From: Caulobacter sp. S45
Lineage (GTDB): Bacteria; Pseudomonadota; Alphaproteobacteria; Caulobacterales; Caulobacteraceae
Reading direction: 5' to 3'
Length of the DNA stretch: 64,000 nucleotides
Assembly (NCBI RefSeq): GCF_009765965.1
Contig: NZ_LMUL01000014.1
Coordinates: 1,288,337 to 1,352,336 of the forward strand
The notes under the pieces: generated by a model
Seen by the model: the letters and a program-made list of their open reading frames with translations, nothing else
Databases searched by the model: none
Told to the model about the DNA's origin: nothing
Shown here: in pieces, positions 1-9,385 of the stretch
How positions within the stretch are numbered: position 1 is the first letter of the stretch
Layout of the letters: the number at the start of each line of letters is the position of its first letter
Translations under genes and position numbers: made by a program

Positions 1-455
1 TTGGTCACCGCCGAAGCCTGGACGTGCATGGCGTCCTGGAAGGCGGCGAGCGAATTCAGCCAGCGGGTCTGGGCGTCGGCGACCATCTGTTGGCTAGAGG
101 TCGAAGCCGAATAAGCTTGCGGATAGACGGTGGTGAACGCCTGGTCGATCGAGGTGACGCTGTAGGCGATCCGCTGCGCCTGGGTCAGGAGTTGTTCGGT
201 GCGCTGGACCGCCTGCTCCAGTTGCACCACCGAGGTGTAGGGCAGACTGATCAGGTTTTTGGTCTGATTGATCAGCATGGTCGCCTGGTTTTCCAGGGAC
301 TGGATCTGGTTGTTGACCTGCTGAAGCGTGTGTGTCGCCGTGGCGACCGACTGCACATAGGTTGTGGGGTCGAACACGGTGAGCTGGGCGTGCGCGGGGG
401 CCGCGAGCGCGAGGGCAAGGGCGCTCGCCAGGGCCAGGGGACGTAATCGGGTCAT
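1..455 (-). CDS. trbJ: TrbJ, P-type T4SS mating-pair protein (cut by window edge)
   Basis: About 151 codons are visible before the left edge cuts the gene. The N-terminus has a clear signal peptide: MTRLRP, a long Ala/Leu stretch and an AHA cleavage site near residue 23. After it comes a Gln/Asn/Thr-rich helical region typical of TrbJ (VirB5-like), a periplasmic component of the mating-pair apparatus. The ATG overlaps the trbE stop (ATGA), which implies translational coupling at the end of trbBCDE. The rest of the trb set (trbL, F, G, I) would be expected beyond the edge. Confidence 0.85.
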   Translation of the reverse strand, partial: MTRLRPLALASALALALAAPAHAQLTVFDPTTYVQSVATATHTLQQVNNQIQSLENQATMLINQTKNLISLPYTSVVQLEQAVQRTEQLLTQAQRIAYSVTSIDQAFTTVYPQAYSASTSSQQMVADAQTRWLNSLAAFQDAMHVQASAVT

Positions 456-2881
456 GGGGCGGTCTCCAAGGCGGGAAGGAGGTCGGCCGCCCAGGTCGCG
501 CCCCGACGGCGCAGCCACGCGGCGGCGAAGCCCCCGCGCCCGTGCTCGGCCAAAAGAGCGGCGATGGCGGCTTGGTCGGTTTTGGAAGAGGCGGCGGCGA
601 AGGCCAGGGCGACGTCGCCGAGGCCCAGCTCGAACAGGCGATTGCCGCGCCGCGACTGGCAGTAGTAGTCGCGTCTCGGCGTGGCGCGGGCGAGGATCTC
701 GATCTGCCGGTCGTTCAAGCCGAAGCGGCGATAGATGCTGGCGATCTGCGGCTCGACGGCGCGCTCGTTGGCGAGGAGGATGCGGGTCGGGCAGCTCTCC
801 ACGATCGCCGGAGCGATCGGACTGCTCTCGATGTCGGCCAAGGATTGGGTGGCGAAGACCACCGACGCATTCTTCTTGCGCAGCGTCTTCAGCCATTCGC
901 GAAGCTGGTTGGCGAACCCCGGATCATCCAGGGCGAGCCAGCCTTCATCGACGATCAGCAAGGTCGGCCGGCCGTCGAGGCGCCCCTCGATGCGGTGGAA
1001 GAGGTAGGCGAGCACGGCCGGCGCCGCGCCCGTGCCGATCAAGCCCTCGGTCTCGAACGCCTGGACGTCGGCCTCGCCGAGCTGCTCGGCGTCGGCATCG
1101 AGCAAACGGCCGTAGGGGCCGCCCAGGCCGTAGGGCCGCAGCGCCTGCTTCAGCGCGTGGGACTGTAGGAGGACGCAAAGCCCGGTGATGGTCCGCTCGC
1201 CCACCGGCGCCGAGGCTAAGGACGAGAGCGCAGTCCAGAGGTGCTCCTTCGCCTCGGGCGTGACCGCGACCTTCTCCCGCTCGAGGATGTTGGCGACCCA
1301 GTCGGCCGCCCAGGCGCGCTCGGCCGCCTCGTCCAGGCGCGCGAAGGGCTGCAAGGCCACGGGCGTTTGGGCGTCATCGGAGAGCGCCCCGCCGAGATCG
1401 TGCCAATCGCCGCCCATGGCGAGCGCCGCGGCCCGGATCGAGCCGCCGAAGTCGAAGGCGAACAGCTGGGCGCGGGGGTAGCGGCGAAACTGCATCGCCA
1501 TCAGCGCCAGAAGCACGCTCTTGCCGGCGCCGGTCGGGCCGACCACCAGGGTGTGGCCGACATCGCCCACGTGCAGGCCGAAGCGGAACGGCGTGGAGCC
1601 CTCGGTCTTGCTGTAAAACAGCGGCGGCGCATCGAAATGCTCGTCCCGCTCCGGACCGGCCCAAAGGGCGGAGAGCGGGATCATGTGGGCCAGGTTCAGT
1701 GTGGAGAGCGGCGGCTGGCGGACGTTGGCGTAGACCTGTCCGGGCAAGGATCCGAACCAGGCTTCCAGCGCATTCAGAGACTCGGCGATGCAGGTGAAAT
1801 CGCGCCCCTGAATGGTCTTCTCCACCAGGCGCAGCTTCTCGTCGGCCAGGCGCGGATCGTCGTCCCAGACGGTGACGGTGGCGGTGACGTAGGCTTGGCC
1901 GATGGCGTCGGCGCCGAGGTCCTGCAGCGCCTGGTCGACGTCGATCGCCTTGTTCGCCGCGTCCGTATCCACGAGCGCGGACGCCTCGTTGGTCATGACC
2001 TCCTTGAGGATGGACATGATCGACTTGCGCTTGGCGAACCATAGACGCCGGATGCGGGTCAGGAGCTTGATGGCGTCGGTCTTGTCGAGACAGATCGCGC
2101 GCGTGACCCAGCGATAGGGAAAGGCCAGGCGATTGAGCTCGTCGAGGATGCCGGGATAGGTGCTGGAGGGAAACCCCATCACCGTCAGGGTGCGAAGATG
2201 GGCGGTCCCCAGGCGCGGCTCCAGGCCGCCGGTCAGGGGCTGGTCCGGCAGGATGGCGTCCAGATGCATCGGGAGTTCGGGGACGCGGACGTCGTGCCGG
2301 TGGGTCGAGATCGTTGAATGCAGATAGGTCAGGGTCTCCGCGTCCCCGAGCCACGCGGCTTCGGGGACGAAGCCCTCCATCAGTTGCAGCACGCGCTGGG
2401 TGCGGTCGATGAAGGTGCGCAGGACCTCGTGGGGATCGACCCCACGCTTGTCGCCGCCTTCGAACAGCCAGCCCTCGGCGCGCGCCGTGTCCTCGGCCGG
2501 CGCCAGGTGGACGAAGGTCAGGAAGTAATGGCTCTGGAAGTGGGCCCCCTCCTCTTCGAACTGCGCCTTGCGCTCGGCGTCCACCAGGGTCGAGACCGCG
2601 TCGGGAAACACGCTCTGGGGATAGCGATTGGCCGCGGTGCGCTGGGCCTCGACGAACACGCCCCAGCCCGACCCGAGGCGACGCAGGGCGTTGTTCAACC
2701 GCGCAGTCGTCCCCACGAGCTCGGCCGGCGTCGAACTGTCGAGGTCCGGCCCCCGGAAACGGGCCGTCCGCTGGAACGCCCCATCCTTGTTCAGGACGAC
2801 GCCGGGCGCGACCAAGGCGGCCCACGGCAGAAAATCGGCGAGCCCGGCAGGCCTTTGACGATATTCGGCAAGGTTCAGCAT
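452..2881 (-). CDS. trbE: TrbE, VirB4-type conjugation ATPase
   Basis: 809-residue ATPase that energises pilus assembly and substrate transfer at the inner membrane. Walker A (GPTGAGKS) lies near residue 440 and Walker B (LLIVDEGW) near 625. The N-terminal half matches the CagE/TrbE/VirB4 layout. The start chosen is the ATG giving MLNLAEYRQRP, which sits 8 bases after the trbD stop. The open frame extends 45 codons upstream, but only as Arg-rich out-of-frame trbD sequence. Length is usual for TrbE and the gene is intact. Confidence 0.95.
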   Translation of the reverse strand: MLNLAEYRQRPAGLADFLPWAALVAPGVVLNKDGAFQRTARFRGPDLDSSTPAELVGTTARLNNALRRLGSGWGVFVEAQRTAANRYPQSVFPDAVSTLVDAERKAQFEEEGAHFQSHYFLTFVHLAPAEDTARAEGWLFEGGDKRGVDPHEVLRTFIDRTQRVLQLMEGFVPEAAWLGDAETLTYLHSTISTHRHDVRVPELPMHLDAILPDQPLTGGLEPRLGTAHLRTLTVMGFPSSTYPGILDELNRLAFPYRWVTRAICLDKTDAIKLLTRIRRLWFAKRKSIMSILKEVMTNEASALVDTDAANKAIDVDQALQDLGADAIGQAYVTATVTVWDDDPRLADEKLRLVEKTIQGRDFTCIAESLNALEAWFGSLPGQVYANVRQPPLSTLNLAHMIPLSALWAGPERDEHFDAPPLFYSKTEGSTPFRFGLHVGDVGHTLVVGPTGAGKSVLLALMAMQFRRYPRAQLFAFDFGGSIRAAALAMGGDWHDLGGALSDDAQTPVALQPFARLDEAAERAWAADWVANILEREKVAVTPEAKEHLWTALSSLASAPVGERTITGLCVLLQSHALKQALRPYGLGGPYGRLLDADAEQLGEADVQAFETEGLIGTGAAPAVLAYLFHRIEGRLDGRPTLLIVDEGWLALDDPGFANQLREWLKTLRKKNASVVFATQSLADIESSPIAPAIVESCPTRILLANERAVEPQIASIYRRFGLNDRQIEILARATPRRDYYCQSRRGNRLFELGLGDVALAFAAASSKTDQAAIAALLAEHGRGGFAAAWLRRRGATWAADLLPALETAP

Positions 2882-2889
2882 GGCCGGCC

Positions 2890-3159
2890 TCAGACGTCGA
2901 AATGGCTGGGGTAGTGAAGGTGCTGGCGCGCCACCTCGACGAACTGGGCGTCCCGCTTGGCCGCCCAGACGGCGGCGGCGTGGCCGATCAGCCAGAAGGC
3001 GACGCCGGCGATCCAAAGGCGCAGGCCAAGGCCGAGCGCGGCGGCCAGGGTGCCGTTCAAGATGGCGACGGAGCGCGGGGCGCCGCCCATCAGGATCTGT
3101 TCGGTCAGGGCCCGATGAACCGGCGCCTCGAACCCGGGGATGGGGCCGCCGACGTCCAT
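2890..3159 (-). CDS. trbD: TrbD, VirB3-type T4SS protein
   Basis: 89-residue inner-membrane protein with the VirB3/TrbD pattern: a short polar N-terminus (MDVGGPIPGFEAPVHRALTE), then two hydrophobic segments at about residues 33-70 (TLAAALGLGLRLW and VAFWLIGHAAAVW) and a polar tail. It lies between trbC and trbE with a one-base TGATG overlap to trbC. The position in the operon is diagnostic even though the sequence is short. Confidence 0.9.
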   Translation of the reverse strand: MDVGGPIPGFEAPVHRALTEQILMGGAPRSVAILNGTLAAALGLGLRLWIAGVAFWLIGHAAAVWAAKRDAQFVEVARQHLHYPSHFDV

Positions 3160-3503
3160 CAGACCAGCGCCCCGCCGCCGAACGAAAAGAAGGTGAGAAA
3201 GAAGCTCGACGCGGCGAAGGCGATCGAGAGGCCGAACACGATCTGGATCAGCCGCCGGAAGCCGCCCGAGGTGTCGCCGAAGGCCAGGGTGAGGCCGGTC
3301 ACGGTGATGATGATCACCGAGATGATCTTGGCCACGGGGCCTTGGACGGACTCCATCACCTGGTTGAGCGGGGTCTCCCAAGGCATGTTCGATCCGGCGG
3401 CGTAGGCCGGCGCGGTGAGCAGAAGCGCGGTGAGCGCCGTCATCGCGAGCACGGCGGCGCCGCCGGGCCGACCGGGGCTAAGGGGTTTAAATCGGGACGT
3501 CAT
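3159..3503 (-). CDS. trbC: TrbC, conjugative pilin (VirB2 type)
   Basis: 114-residue prepilin. A signal peptide ends at about AYA-A near residue 35. Two hydrophobic helices (IISVIIITVTGLTLAF and LIQIVFGLSIAFAASSFF) flank a short polar loop, as in TrbC/VirB2 major pilins. The start overlaps the trbB stop by four bases (ATGA). In RP4 the mature TrbC is cyclised by TraF; a TraF peptidase is encoded at 59862-60377, so both partners are present in this element. Confidence 0.93.
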   Translation of the reverse strand: MTSRFKPLSPGRPGGAAVLAMTALTALLLTAPAYAAGSNMPWETPLNQVMESVQGPVAKIISVIIITVTGLTLAFGDTSGGFRRLIQIVFGLSIAFAASSFFLTFFSFGGGALV

Positions 3504-4468
3504 TGAGGCTCTCCTTCAGGGCTGAGGGCGTAATCGCCTTGGGGCGTCAGCCCCTCGACGCGGGCGAGTTCGGCCAGGCGTCGATCCGATCCGCGGCCGA
3601 CGAGGACCGCGACCACATCGATGGTCTCCGCGATCAGGGCGCGCGGGACGGTGAGCACGGCTTCCTGGATCAGCTGTTCGAGCCGGCGCAGGGCGCCCAA
3701 GGCTGAGCCGGCGTGAATCGTGCCGACGCCGCCGGGGTGGCCGGTGCCCCAGGCTTTGAGCAGATCCAGCGCTTCGGCCCCGCGCACCTCGCCGATGGGG
3801 ATGCGGTCCGGGCGCAGACGCAGCGCCGAGCGGACCAGATCCGACAGGGTGGCGACCCCGTCTTTGGTGCGGAGCGCGACGAGGTTGGGCGCGGTGCACT
3901 GAAGTTCGCGGGTATCTTCGATCAGCACCACCCGGTCGGCGGTTTTGGCGACCTCGGCCAGGAGCGCGTTAGTCAGCGTGGTTTTGCCGGTGGAGGTGCC
4001 GCCGGCGACCAGGATGTTGCGGCGCTGGGCGACCGCTGTGCGCAGGCTCTCGGCCTGCCCCGCGGTCATAATCCGGCTGCGGGCGTAATCGTCCAGGGTG
4101 AAGACCGCGACCGCAGGCTTGCGGATGGCGAAGGTCGGCGCGGCGACCACCGGCGGCAGCAGGCCCTCGAACCGTTCGCCAGTCTGCGGCAGTTCGGCGG
4201 AAACGCGCGGCGCGCCGGCGTGGACCTCGGCGCCGACATGGTGGGCGACCAGGCGCACGATCCGCTCGCCGTCGGCGGGGCTCAACCTTTGGCCGGTATC
4301 CTCCAGGCCGCCGGAGAGCCGGTCGATCCAGAGCCGCCCGTCGGGATTGAGCATGACCTCGACGATGGCGGGGTCTTCGAGGAAGGCGCCGATTCCAGGG
4401 CCCAAGGCCGTGCGCAGCATGCGCGCGCCGCGGGAGGCCGCCTCAGACTGGAAAGGATGAACCGCCAC
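3500..4468 (-). CDS. trbB: TrbB, VirB11-type conjugation ATPase
   Basis: 322-residue secretion ATPase if started at the GTG giving [14 protein letters not shown]. The frame extends to a TTG at 4510, which would add 14 residues. Walker A is GGTSTGKTT and the Asp box, Walker B and His box ([15 protein letters not shown]) are all present. It is the first gene of the trb block on this strand. In Tn4371-like elements trbB usually follows the CopG-like gene directly; here a toxin-antitoxin insertion separates them, so trb transcription must start in 4469-5645 or read through that insertion. Confidence 0.95.
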   Translation of the reverse strand: MAVHPFQSEAASRGARMLRTALGPGIGAFLEDPAIVEVMLNPDGRLWIDRLSGGLEDTGQRLSPADGERIVRLVAHHVGAEVHAGAPRVSAELPQTGERFEGLLPPVVAAPTFAIRKPAVAVFTLDDYARSRIMTAGQAESLRTAVAQRRNILVAGGTSTGKTTLTNALLAEVAKTADRVVLIEDTRELQCTAPNLVALRTKDGVATLSDLVRSALRLRPDRIPIGEVRGAEALDLLKAWGTGHPGGVGTIHAGSALGALRRLEQLIQEAVLTVPRALIAETIDVVAVLVGRGSDRRLAELARVEGLTPQGDYALSPEGEPQ

Positions 4469-5118
4469 GTCGCGCCCCGTGCTGGACCGCTCTCGACAGG
4501 AGAGCAGCAACGGGACGAGTAGAAGAGGCAGAAATTCCTTCGGTGCAACAAGCGGTTATACGCGCTCGGGTCCTGGCGAAAGAAGACAGGCCGCCGACCC
4601 CATTCGAGGGCTAACGCGGAACATCGGCCCCCTTCGGATAGAACGGCGACCGGCGGCGGGGCGTGGTCAATTCCTGTACGACGTGCCGCTGATGTACCTT
4701 GCGCGAAAGCCCGAGGATGCGCATGTCGAATTTCCGAGCCTGGGTGCAGGCGGCCAAGCCTACGTCATCTGATCGGAGAATGGCCCAGGACGGGTATTCC
4801 AATGCGCGCCGGCCCCAAACGCTCAGCGAAGGCTATAACCGCAAGGGCGGCCTAAACCCGCCAACGTCTCAGGTTCAGATTCGTCCGCCCGCGCCCGCGC
4901 CGATGAACCCAGGCGCTACGCCCCGCACGCCGCCGCTACGCCGCGACTAGGGCTGCAGCTCTGATTGAGGGCCTGACCTCTGCGGCGTCTTGGCTGGCCT
5001 CGCCGCAATAAACCCTAGCGGTCAAATTCTTGCATTCAGCTCCAGCGTGAAGCCGGATCAGGGTGCTGGCGCACGCCGCCTGATAGCCAACAAGAGCCCG
5101 ACCTCGAAGCCGATCTTT
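4469..5118. other. Non-coding stretch upstream of trbB
   Basis: 650 bases with no frame that looks protein-like. It lies directly upstream of trbB and is a reasonable place for the promoter of the trb operon, but I could not pick a convincing -35/-10 pair. Part of it may be junction DNA left by the insertion that separates trbB from copG/traG. Confidence 0.4.
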
Positions 5119-5277
5119 CTAGCCGCCATAGCTCTTTTTGAGCTCACCGTTCTTCTTGTAGATGCCGGTCTTCAGCAGAAACGTTCGGGCCGCCTCGCGT
5201 GATTGGGTGTTCGCCGCGGTTTGATTTCGACCGATCTGCTTCAGCCTTTCCAACTTGTCTTCCGACACGTTCCTCAT
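5119..5277 (-). CDS. Small hypothetical protein (52 aa) of the ICE-accessory type
   Basis: The ATG is preceded by AAGGTGG at good spacing and opens a 52-residue frame: MRNVSEDKLERLKQ..., ending in KTGIYKKNGELKKSYGG. The C-terminal pattern, hydrophobic-x-TGIY-x-K(D/N)G-x-L-x(2-3)-YGG, resembles many very small proteins of mobile elements and their insertions (for example those ending in GKLxPEYGG). No function is known. It lies in the insertion that also carries the toxin-antitoxin pair, on the opposite strand. Confidence 0.55.
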   Translation of the reverse strand: MRNVSEDKLERLKQIGRNQTAANTQSREAARTFLLKTGIYKKNGELKKSYGG

Positions 5278-5645
5278 CCGCAGCCACCTTAAGCTTTCGA
5301 GCGAGCACGTTCCAAAACGGCTCGGCGAAGCCTTCGGCTTGTAAAGTTCTTATCACCGATGAAGTGACCAAATACCTGACCGCAAATGATTGGTATATGG
5401 CGCGCGCATATCGCTCGATAGCTGACCTTGCGGCCGTCCGGAGCCGCTCGGAGCGGATCCCTCGGGTGACGCGGGTTAATTGAGAACCGTTGAGGCTTCA
5501 TTGGCGGTCAGGGTCGAGCAACTCTCGCAGCCTTGATGCGTCCCATAGCAGCCAAGGGCTCGCGATCGTCGTCGTTCCCGTCCAGTTGATTCAGCGCGTG
5601 CTGCCGCATATATTGGCCGCGAACTGGGGCCAAGGACTAGGCATT
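5278..5645. other. Intergenic region upstream of the toxin-antitoxin pair
   Basis: 368 bases, relatively AT-rich for this window, between a leftward small gene and the rightward antitoxin gene. It should hold the autoregulated promoter of the toxin-antitoxin pair. No clear operator palindrome was found by eye. Confidence 0.35.
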
Positions 5646-6011
5646 ATGCCGGAAGCAAGTTTTCTAAGCGAGACTTTCGGGACCAGCGGCGACATTGCTG
5701 CGGATCGACTCAGCATGCTCCTCCACATCACGCGCGGCGAACTGGCTCTTACGCTGGGCCTGTCTCGAGACGCCGTGTCCAAGACCGCCCGTCTGGGTCG
5801 GCCAGCCACCCAGGCGCGGCTGCGCGACATGGTCGAAATCTTGAACCGCGTGCGACCATGGGCTGGCTCTCCCCAACAAGCCTTCGCTTGGTATCGCTCG
5901 CAACCCCTGCCCTCGTTTGGCGATCGCACGGCTGAAGCCCTCGTGCGCGAGGGGCGTGCGGCTGCGGTGCGGCGTTATCTCGATCGCATTGCGGTCGGCG
6001 GATACGCGTGA
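5646..6011 (+). CDS. Xre/MbcA/ParS-type antitoxin
   Basis: 121 residues from the ATG giving MPEASFLSETFG. An N-terminal helix-turn-helix-like region (TRGELALTLGLSRDAVSK) is followed by the C-terminal toxin-binding domain (DMVEILNRVRPWAG...FAWYRSQPLPSFGDRTAEALV), the standard layout of antitoxins paired with RES toxins. Such proteins bind and mask the toxin and repress their own promoter. The stop overlaps the toxin's GTG start (GTGA), so the two are translationally coupled. The frame is open to 5490, but the upstream part looks non-coding. Confidence 0.88.
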   Translation: MPEASFLSETFGTSGDIAADRLSMLLHITRGELALTLGLSRDAVSKTARLGRPATQARLRDMVEILNRVRPWAGSPQQAFAWYRSQPLPSFGDRTAEALVREGRAAAVRRYLDRIAVGGYA

Positions 6012-6526
6012 GGCTGCAGACGCGGCTGTTTCGGGCGCACCATCCGCGCTGGTCTTTCGCCCCGACGTCCGGCGACGGCGCGGCGCTCTTCGGCGGCCGG
6101 TTCAACCCCGTCGGAACGCCGGCCTTGTACACCTCGGTTCGGTTGGAGACGGCTTGGCTTGAGGCTCAGCAAGGCCTGCCCTTCAAGGCGCAGCCGCAGA
6201 CCGTTTGCGCCTACGATGTAGACTGCGATTTCGTCCTCGATCTGACCGACACCAGCGTGTGTGATCGGTATGCTGTAACGCCCGCCGACCTAGCCTGTCC
6301 TTGGGAGGACATGGCCGATCGCGGACAGACGCCGCCGTCTTGGCGTGTCGCACAAGCGCTGATGGCGCAGGACGTGTCGGCCATTATCGTCCCAAGTTTC
6401 GCGCCGGGGGCGACGATGGCCGATCACAACGTGGTCTTTTGGCGTTGGTCCCCTGACCCGCCTTGCCGAGTCACCGTCATCGACGACGAGAATCGACTGC
6501 CGAAAGACGCGTCTTCCTGGAGTTGA
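6008..6526 (+). CDS. RES-domain toxin (NAD+-degrading family)
   Basis: 172 residues, GTG start. RES-family landmarks are present: RLFRAHHPRW at the N-terminus, GGRFNPVGTPALYTS near residue 30, a Glu in LETAWLEA, and a Ser-rich segment around IIVPSF. Characterised relatives (MbcT, Res) degrade NAD+ and arrest growth. The pair sits between copG and trbB, inside what is normally one conjugation operon and on the opposite strand, so it looks inserted. The likely role is post-segregational maintenance of the ICE. Confidence 0.88.
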   Translation: MRLQTRLFRAHHPRWSFAPTSGDGAALFGGRFNPVGTPALYTSVRLETAWLEAQQGLPFKAQPQTVCAYDVDCDFVLDLTDTSVCDRYAVTPADLACPWEDMADRGQTPPSWRVAQALMAQDVSAIIVPSFAPGATMADHNVVFWRWSPDPPCRVTVIDDENRLPKDASSWS

Positions 6527-6638
6527 ACGGCGCTCCCTCGTTCGGCTGCGATCGGTGGCTTTTGCCGGCGTCCATCCGCTTGAGCTCGTCGCCAAGGGGG
6601 GCGGCTCGGCGAGGCCGCGGGGGGGCCCCCTACACCGG

Positions 6639-7076
6639 CTAAGGCTCTTCTGTGAACGGACGGGCTCCGTCCGACACCAAACGATCCTCCGCCAACTCTT
6701 TCGCCAAGCTTTGTCCTTTCGCGAGCCGCCGCCCAAGCGCCTCGACGAACCCCTTATAGCGGTCGCGGCCGCTGGCTTGGGCTGCCGCGAGCGCGGTGTC
6801 CGGCAGGGGCGGTGTGGTGGTCAGCCAGAACCGCACGAACAAGCCCATCGCCTCATTGGCGATCAGGGTGTGGTGCTCCAACCGGTCGAGCTGGCGGGTC
6901 TGCCGATCAAGCCGCCGGCTCAGCGCCGCCTCCAAGCGCTCGGAGCCATCCGGTGAGAGAAATGAGGACAACGCCGCTTCAACGACGAGCGCTTGGGAGA
7001 CGCGCTTGCGGGCCGCGTAATCGGCCAGCTGAGACGAGAGGGCCGGCGGCAGGCGGAAGGTGTGCTTGTTGCGCAT
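6639..7076 (-). CDS. CopG-family DNA-binding protein of the conjugation module
   Basis: 145 residues from the ATG giving MRNKHTFRLPPALSSQL. An alternative GTG at 7088 overlaps the traG stop. The N-terminal ribbon-helix-helix (HTFRLPPAL...ARKRVSQALVVEAAL) is followed by a coiled-coil-prone segment (ALSRRLDRQTRQLDRLEHH) and the conserved tail region FVRFWLTTTPPLP. Proteins of this kind lie between traG and trbB in Tn4371-like ICEs and are annotated as transcriptional regulators. It is probably cotranscribed with traG. Confidence 0.85.
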   Translation of the reverse strand: MRNKHTFRLPPALSSQLADYAARKRVSQALVVEAALSSFLSPDGSERLEAALSRRLDRQTRQLDRLEHHTLIANEAMGLFVRFWLTTTPPLPDTALAAAQASGRDRYKGFVEALGRRLAKGQSLAKELAEDRLVSDGARPFTEEP

Positions 7077-7084
7077 GGATCCGC

Positions 7085-9115
7085 TCACAGACCCAGATCA
7101 TCGGCCGGATCGAGCGCGGCCTGACGCGCGACGCCGCCCATCTGCCGACGCAGCGCCGCCGCGCGGGCGAGCTGATCTTCATCCCCCTCCGGCTCGAACT
7201 GAAATTCAAGCGGGTCAGCGGAACGCGGGGGCAGCACCTCCTCGTGTTCGGGGAGGTCCGGTTCGCGGCGGATGCCGGCGTTGGCGGGATCCCCGGCGGC
7301 GCTGCGGCGAGAGGCCTTTTGAACCGGCGCCGGCGAGGCCGCTTTGGAGACGCTCGCTCCGCTTGGCCGAGCGGGTGCGGGCAAGGCGCTCCAGTCGTCA
7401 GCTCTGGCCTCCGCCCCGGCGTCGTCTGGCCCTCGGTCGAGCCCCGGCGGAGGCAGCACGCGCTCCATCAGGCGCGGGTCTTCGAAGTAGCGGACCTTCT
7501 TCGCCCGGATCGGCGGCGCGCCAGACAGCATGACGATCTCATCAGCGGGCGGAAGCTGCATGACTTCGCCCGGGGTTAAAAGCGGCCGCGCCGTTTCCTG
7601 GCGCGAGACCATGAGATGGCCGAGCCAAGGCGACAATCGGTGACCGGCATAGTTGCGCATGGCGCGAATCTCGGTGGCCGTGCCCAAGGCCTCCGACACC
7701 CGCTTGGCCGTGCGCTCGTCGTTGGTCGCGAACGATACGCGGACGTGGCAGTTGTCCAGGATCGCGTTGTTCGGGCCGTAAGCCTTTTCGATCTGGTTCA
7801 GGCTCTGAGCGATCAGGATCGCCTTCAACCGGTAGCCGGCCATGAAGGCTAGCGACACCTCGAAGAAATCCAGACGTCCCAAGGCGGGGAATTCGTCGAG
7901 CATCAAAAGCACGTCGTGACGACGGGCCTTGGCGTGTAGGTCCTCAGTCAACCGGCGGCCAATCTGGTTCAGCAACAGGCGCACGAGCGGCTTGGTTCGG
8001 GAGATGTCGGACGGCGGCACGACCAGGTAGAGGGTGGTCGGCCGGTCCTGCTCGATCAGATCGGCGATGCGCCAATCGCAGCGTCGGGTGACCTCGGCGA
8101 TCACCGGGTCGCGGTAAAGGCCGAGGAACGACATGGCGGTGCTGAGCACCCCCGAGCGCTCGTTATCGGACTTGTTCAAAAGCTCGCGGGCCGCGCTGGC
8201 GACCACCGGGTGCACGCCATCGTCCCCAAGGTGGGGCGTCAGCATCATCGCCCGGAGCGTGGCTTCGATCGTCCGCTTCGGATCGGACAGGAAGTTGGCG
8301 ACGCCGGCCAGGGTCTTGTCCGGCTCGGCGTAGAGAACGTGAAGGATCGCGCCGACCAAGAGACTGTGACTGGTCTTCTCCCAGTGATTGCGCTTCTCGA
8401 GGCTCCCCTCCGGATCGACCAGCACGTCGGCGATGTTTTGAACGTCGCGGACCTCCCACGCGCCCCGGCGCACCTCCAGCAAGGGATTGTAGGCGGCGGA
8501 CGCGGCGTTGGTGGGATCGAACAGCAAAACCCGGCCGAAGCGCGCTCGGAAGCCGGCGGTCAGGCCCCAGTTCTCACCCTTGATGTCGTGGACGATGCAG
8601 CTCGCCGGCCAAGTCAGGAGCGAGGGGACCACCAGACCGACGCCCTTACCGCTGCGGGTCGGTGCAAAACAGAGCACGTGCTCGGGTCCGTCGTGGCGCA
8701 GATAGGCGCCGCCCAGTCGCCCGAGAAACACCCCGTCGGGGCCAAGCAGTCCGGTCTTGCGCACGTCGTCTCGGCTCGCCCATCGCGCGGAGCCGTAGGT
8801 GCGTGCGGTCTTGGCTTCGTGAGCGCGCCGCACCGACAAGGCGATCGCGGCGGCGAGAGCCAGAAATCCGCCGGAGCCCGCGATGTAGGCGCCCTGGACA
8901 AAGACAGACGGCGCATAGGCGTCGAACGCAAACCACCACCAGAAGAAGGCCAAAGGAAAATAGACCGGAAAGCCGTCCAGGCTGAACCAAGCCGGTCCGA
9001 GCTGCGCCTGAAATCCGAGCCGCCAAGCGGTCCACTGGGTCGCCGCCCAGGTCGTCAACAGGACGATGGCGCAGACAAGACAGACCGAACCCCAGAGGAT
9101 CTTCGTTGCGGACAT
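7085..9115 (-). CDS. traG: TraG/VirD4-type coupling protein
   Basis: 676-residue inner-membrane ATPase that links the relaxosome to the Trb channel. Hydrophobic segments lie at about residues 5-25, 50-65 and 75-95. Walker A (APTRSGKG) is at 151-158 and Walker B is LLMLDEFPALGRL. The C-terminal 120 residues are Pro/Ala-rich. The gene is intact and of usual length. It marks the end of the mating block: the cargo region begins immediately upstream of its start codon at 9115. Confidence 0.96.
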   Translation of the reverse strand: MSATKILWGSVCLVCAIVLLTTWAATQWTAWRLGFQAQLGPAWFSLDGFPVYFPLAFFWWWFAFDAYAPSVFVQGAYIAGSGGFLALAAAIALSVRRAHEAKTARTYGSARWASRDDVRKTGLLGPDGVFLGRLGGAYLRHDGPEHVLCFAPTRSGKGVGLVVPSLLTWPASCIVHDIKGENWGLTAGFRARFGRVLLFDPTNAASAAYNPLLEVRRGAWEVRDVQNIADVLVDPEGSLEKRNHWEKTSHSLLVGAILHVLYAEPDKTLAGVANFLSDPKRTIEATLRAMMLTPHLGDDGVHPVVASAARELLNKSDNERSGVLSTAMSFLGLYRDPVIAEVTRRCDWRIADLIEQDRPTTLYLVVPPSDISRTKPLVRLLLNQIGRRLTEDLHAKARRHDVLLMLDEFPALGRLDFFEVSLAFMAGYRLKAILIAQSLNQIEKAYGPNNAILDNCHVRVSFATNDERTAKRVSEALGTATEIRAMRNYAGHRLSPWLGHLMVSRQETARPLLTPGEVMQLPPADEIVMLSGAPPIRAKKVRYFEDPRLMERVLPPPGLDRGPDDAGAEARADDWSALPAPARPSGASVSKAASPAPVQKASRRSAAGDPANAGIRREPDLPEHEEVLPPRSADPLEFQFEPEGDEDQLARAAALRRQMGGVARQAALDPADDLGL

Positions 9116-9385
9116 CGTGTCGGCTCCAGTTTAGAGCCGTAAAATCGCGTGTCCTTCAACAGGTCGACAAGTCTATCCAAAGGCGCAGCGAGGTCTTAGC
9201 GGCGTTAGCGCGCAATAAAGCAAAGACGGCGGTCAAGGGCCGTTCACGGGTTCCAAAATGCCCGGATCGTTGCGCTGACGGGCGCCGTGCTGACCTGGGC
9301 CAGTACGCGATGGCGAAATCGATCGGCGCTCGCGTCACCTACAAACAAACGGAGGCTCTTGATGATCCACGCGATGCGCGGGTGA

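Noticed and set aside
1374-2825. 483-codon frame overlapping trbE on the same strand
   Set aside because: Arg/Pro-rich out-of-frame reading of trbE, with no motif.
6605-6640. G7C5 palindrome between the RES toxin and copG as a terminator
   Set aside because: Very short symmetric G/C run without a proper loop; could not be separated from chance in this GC-rich DNA.
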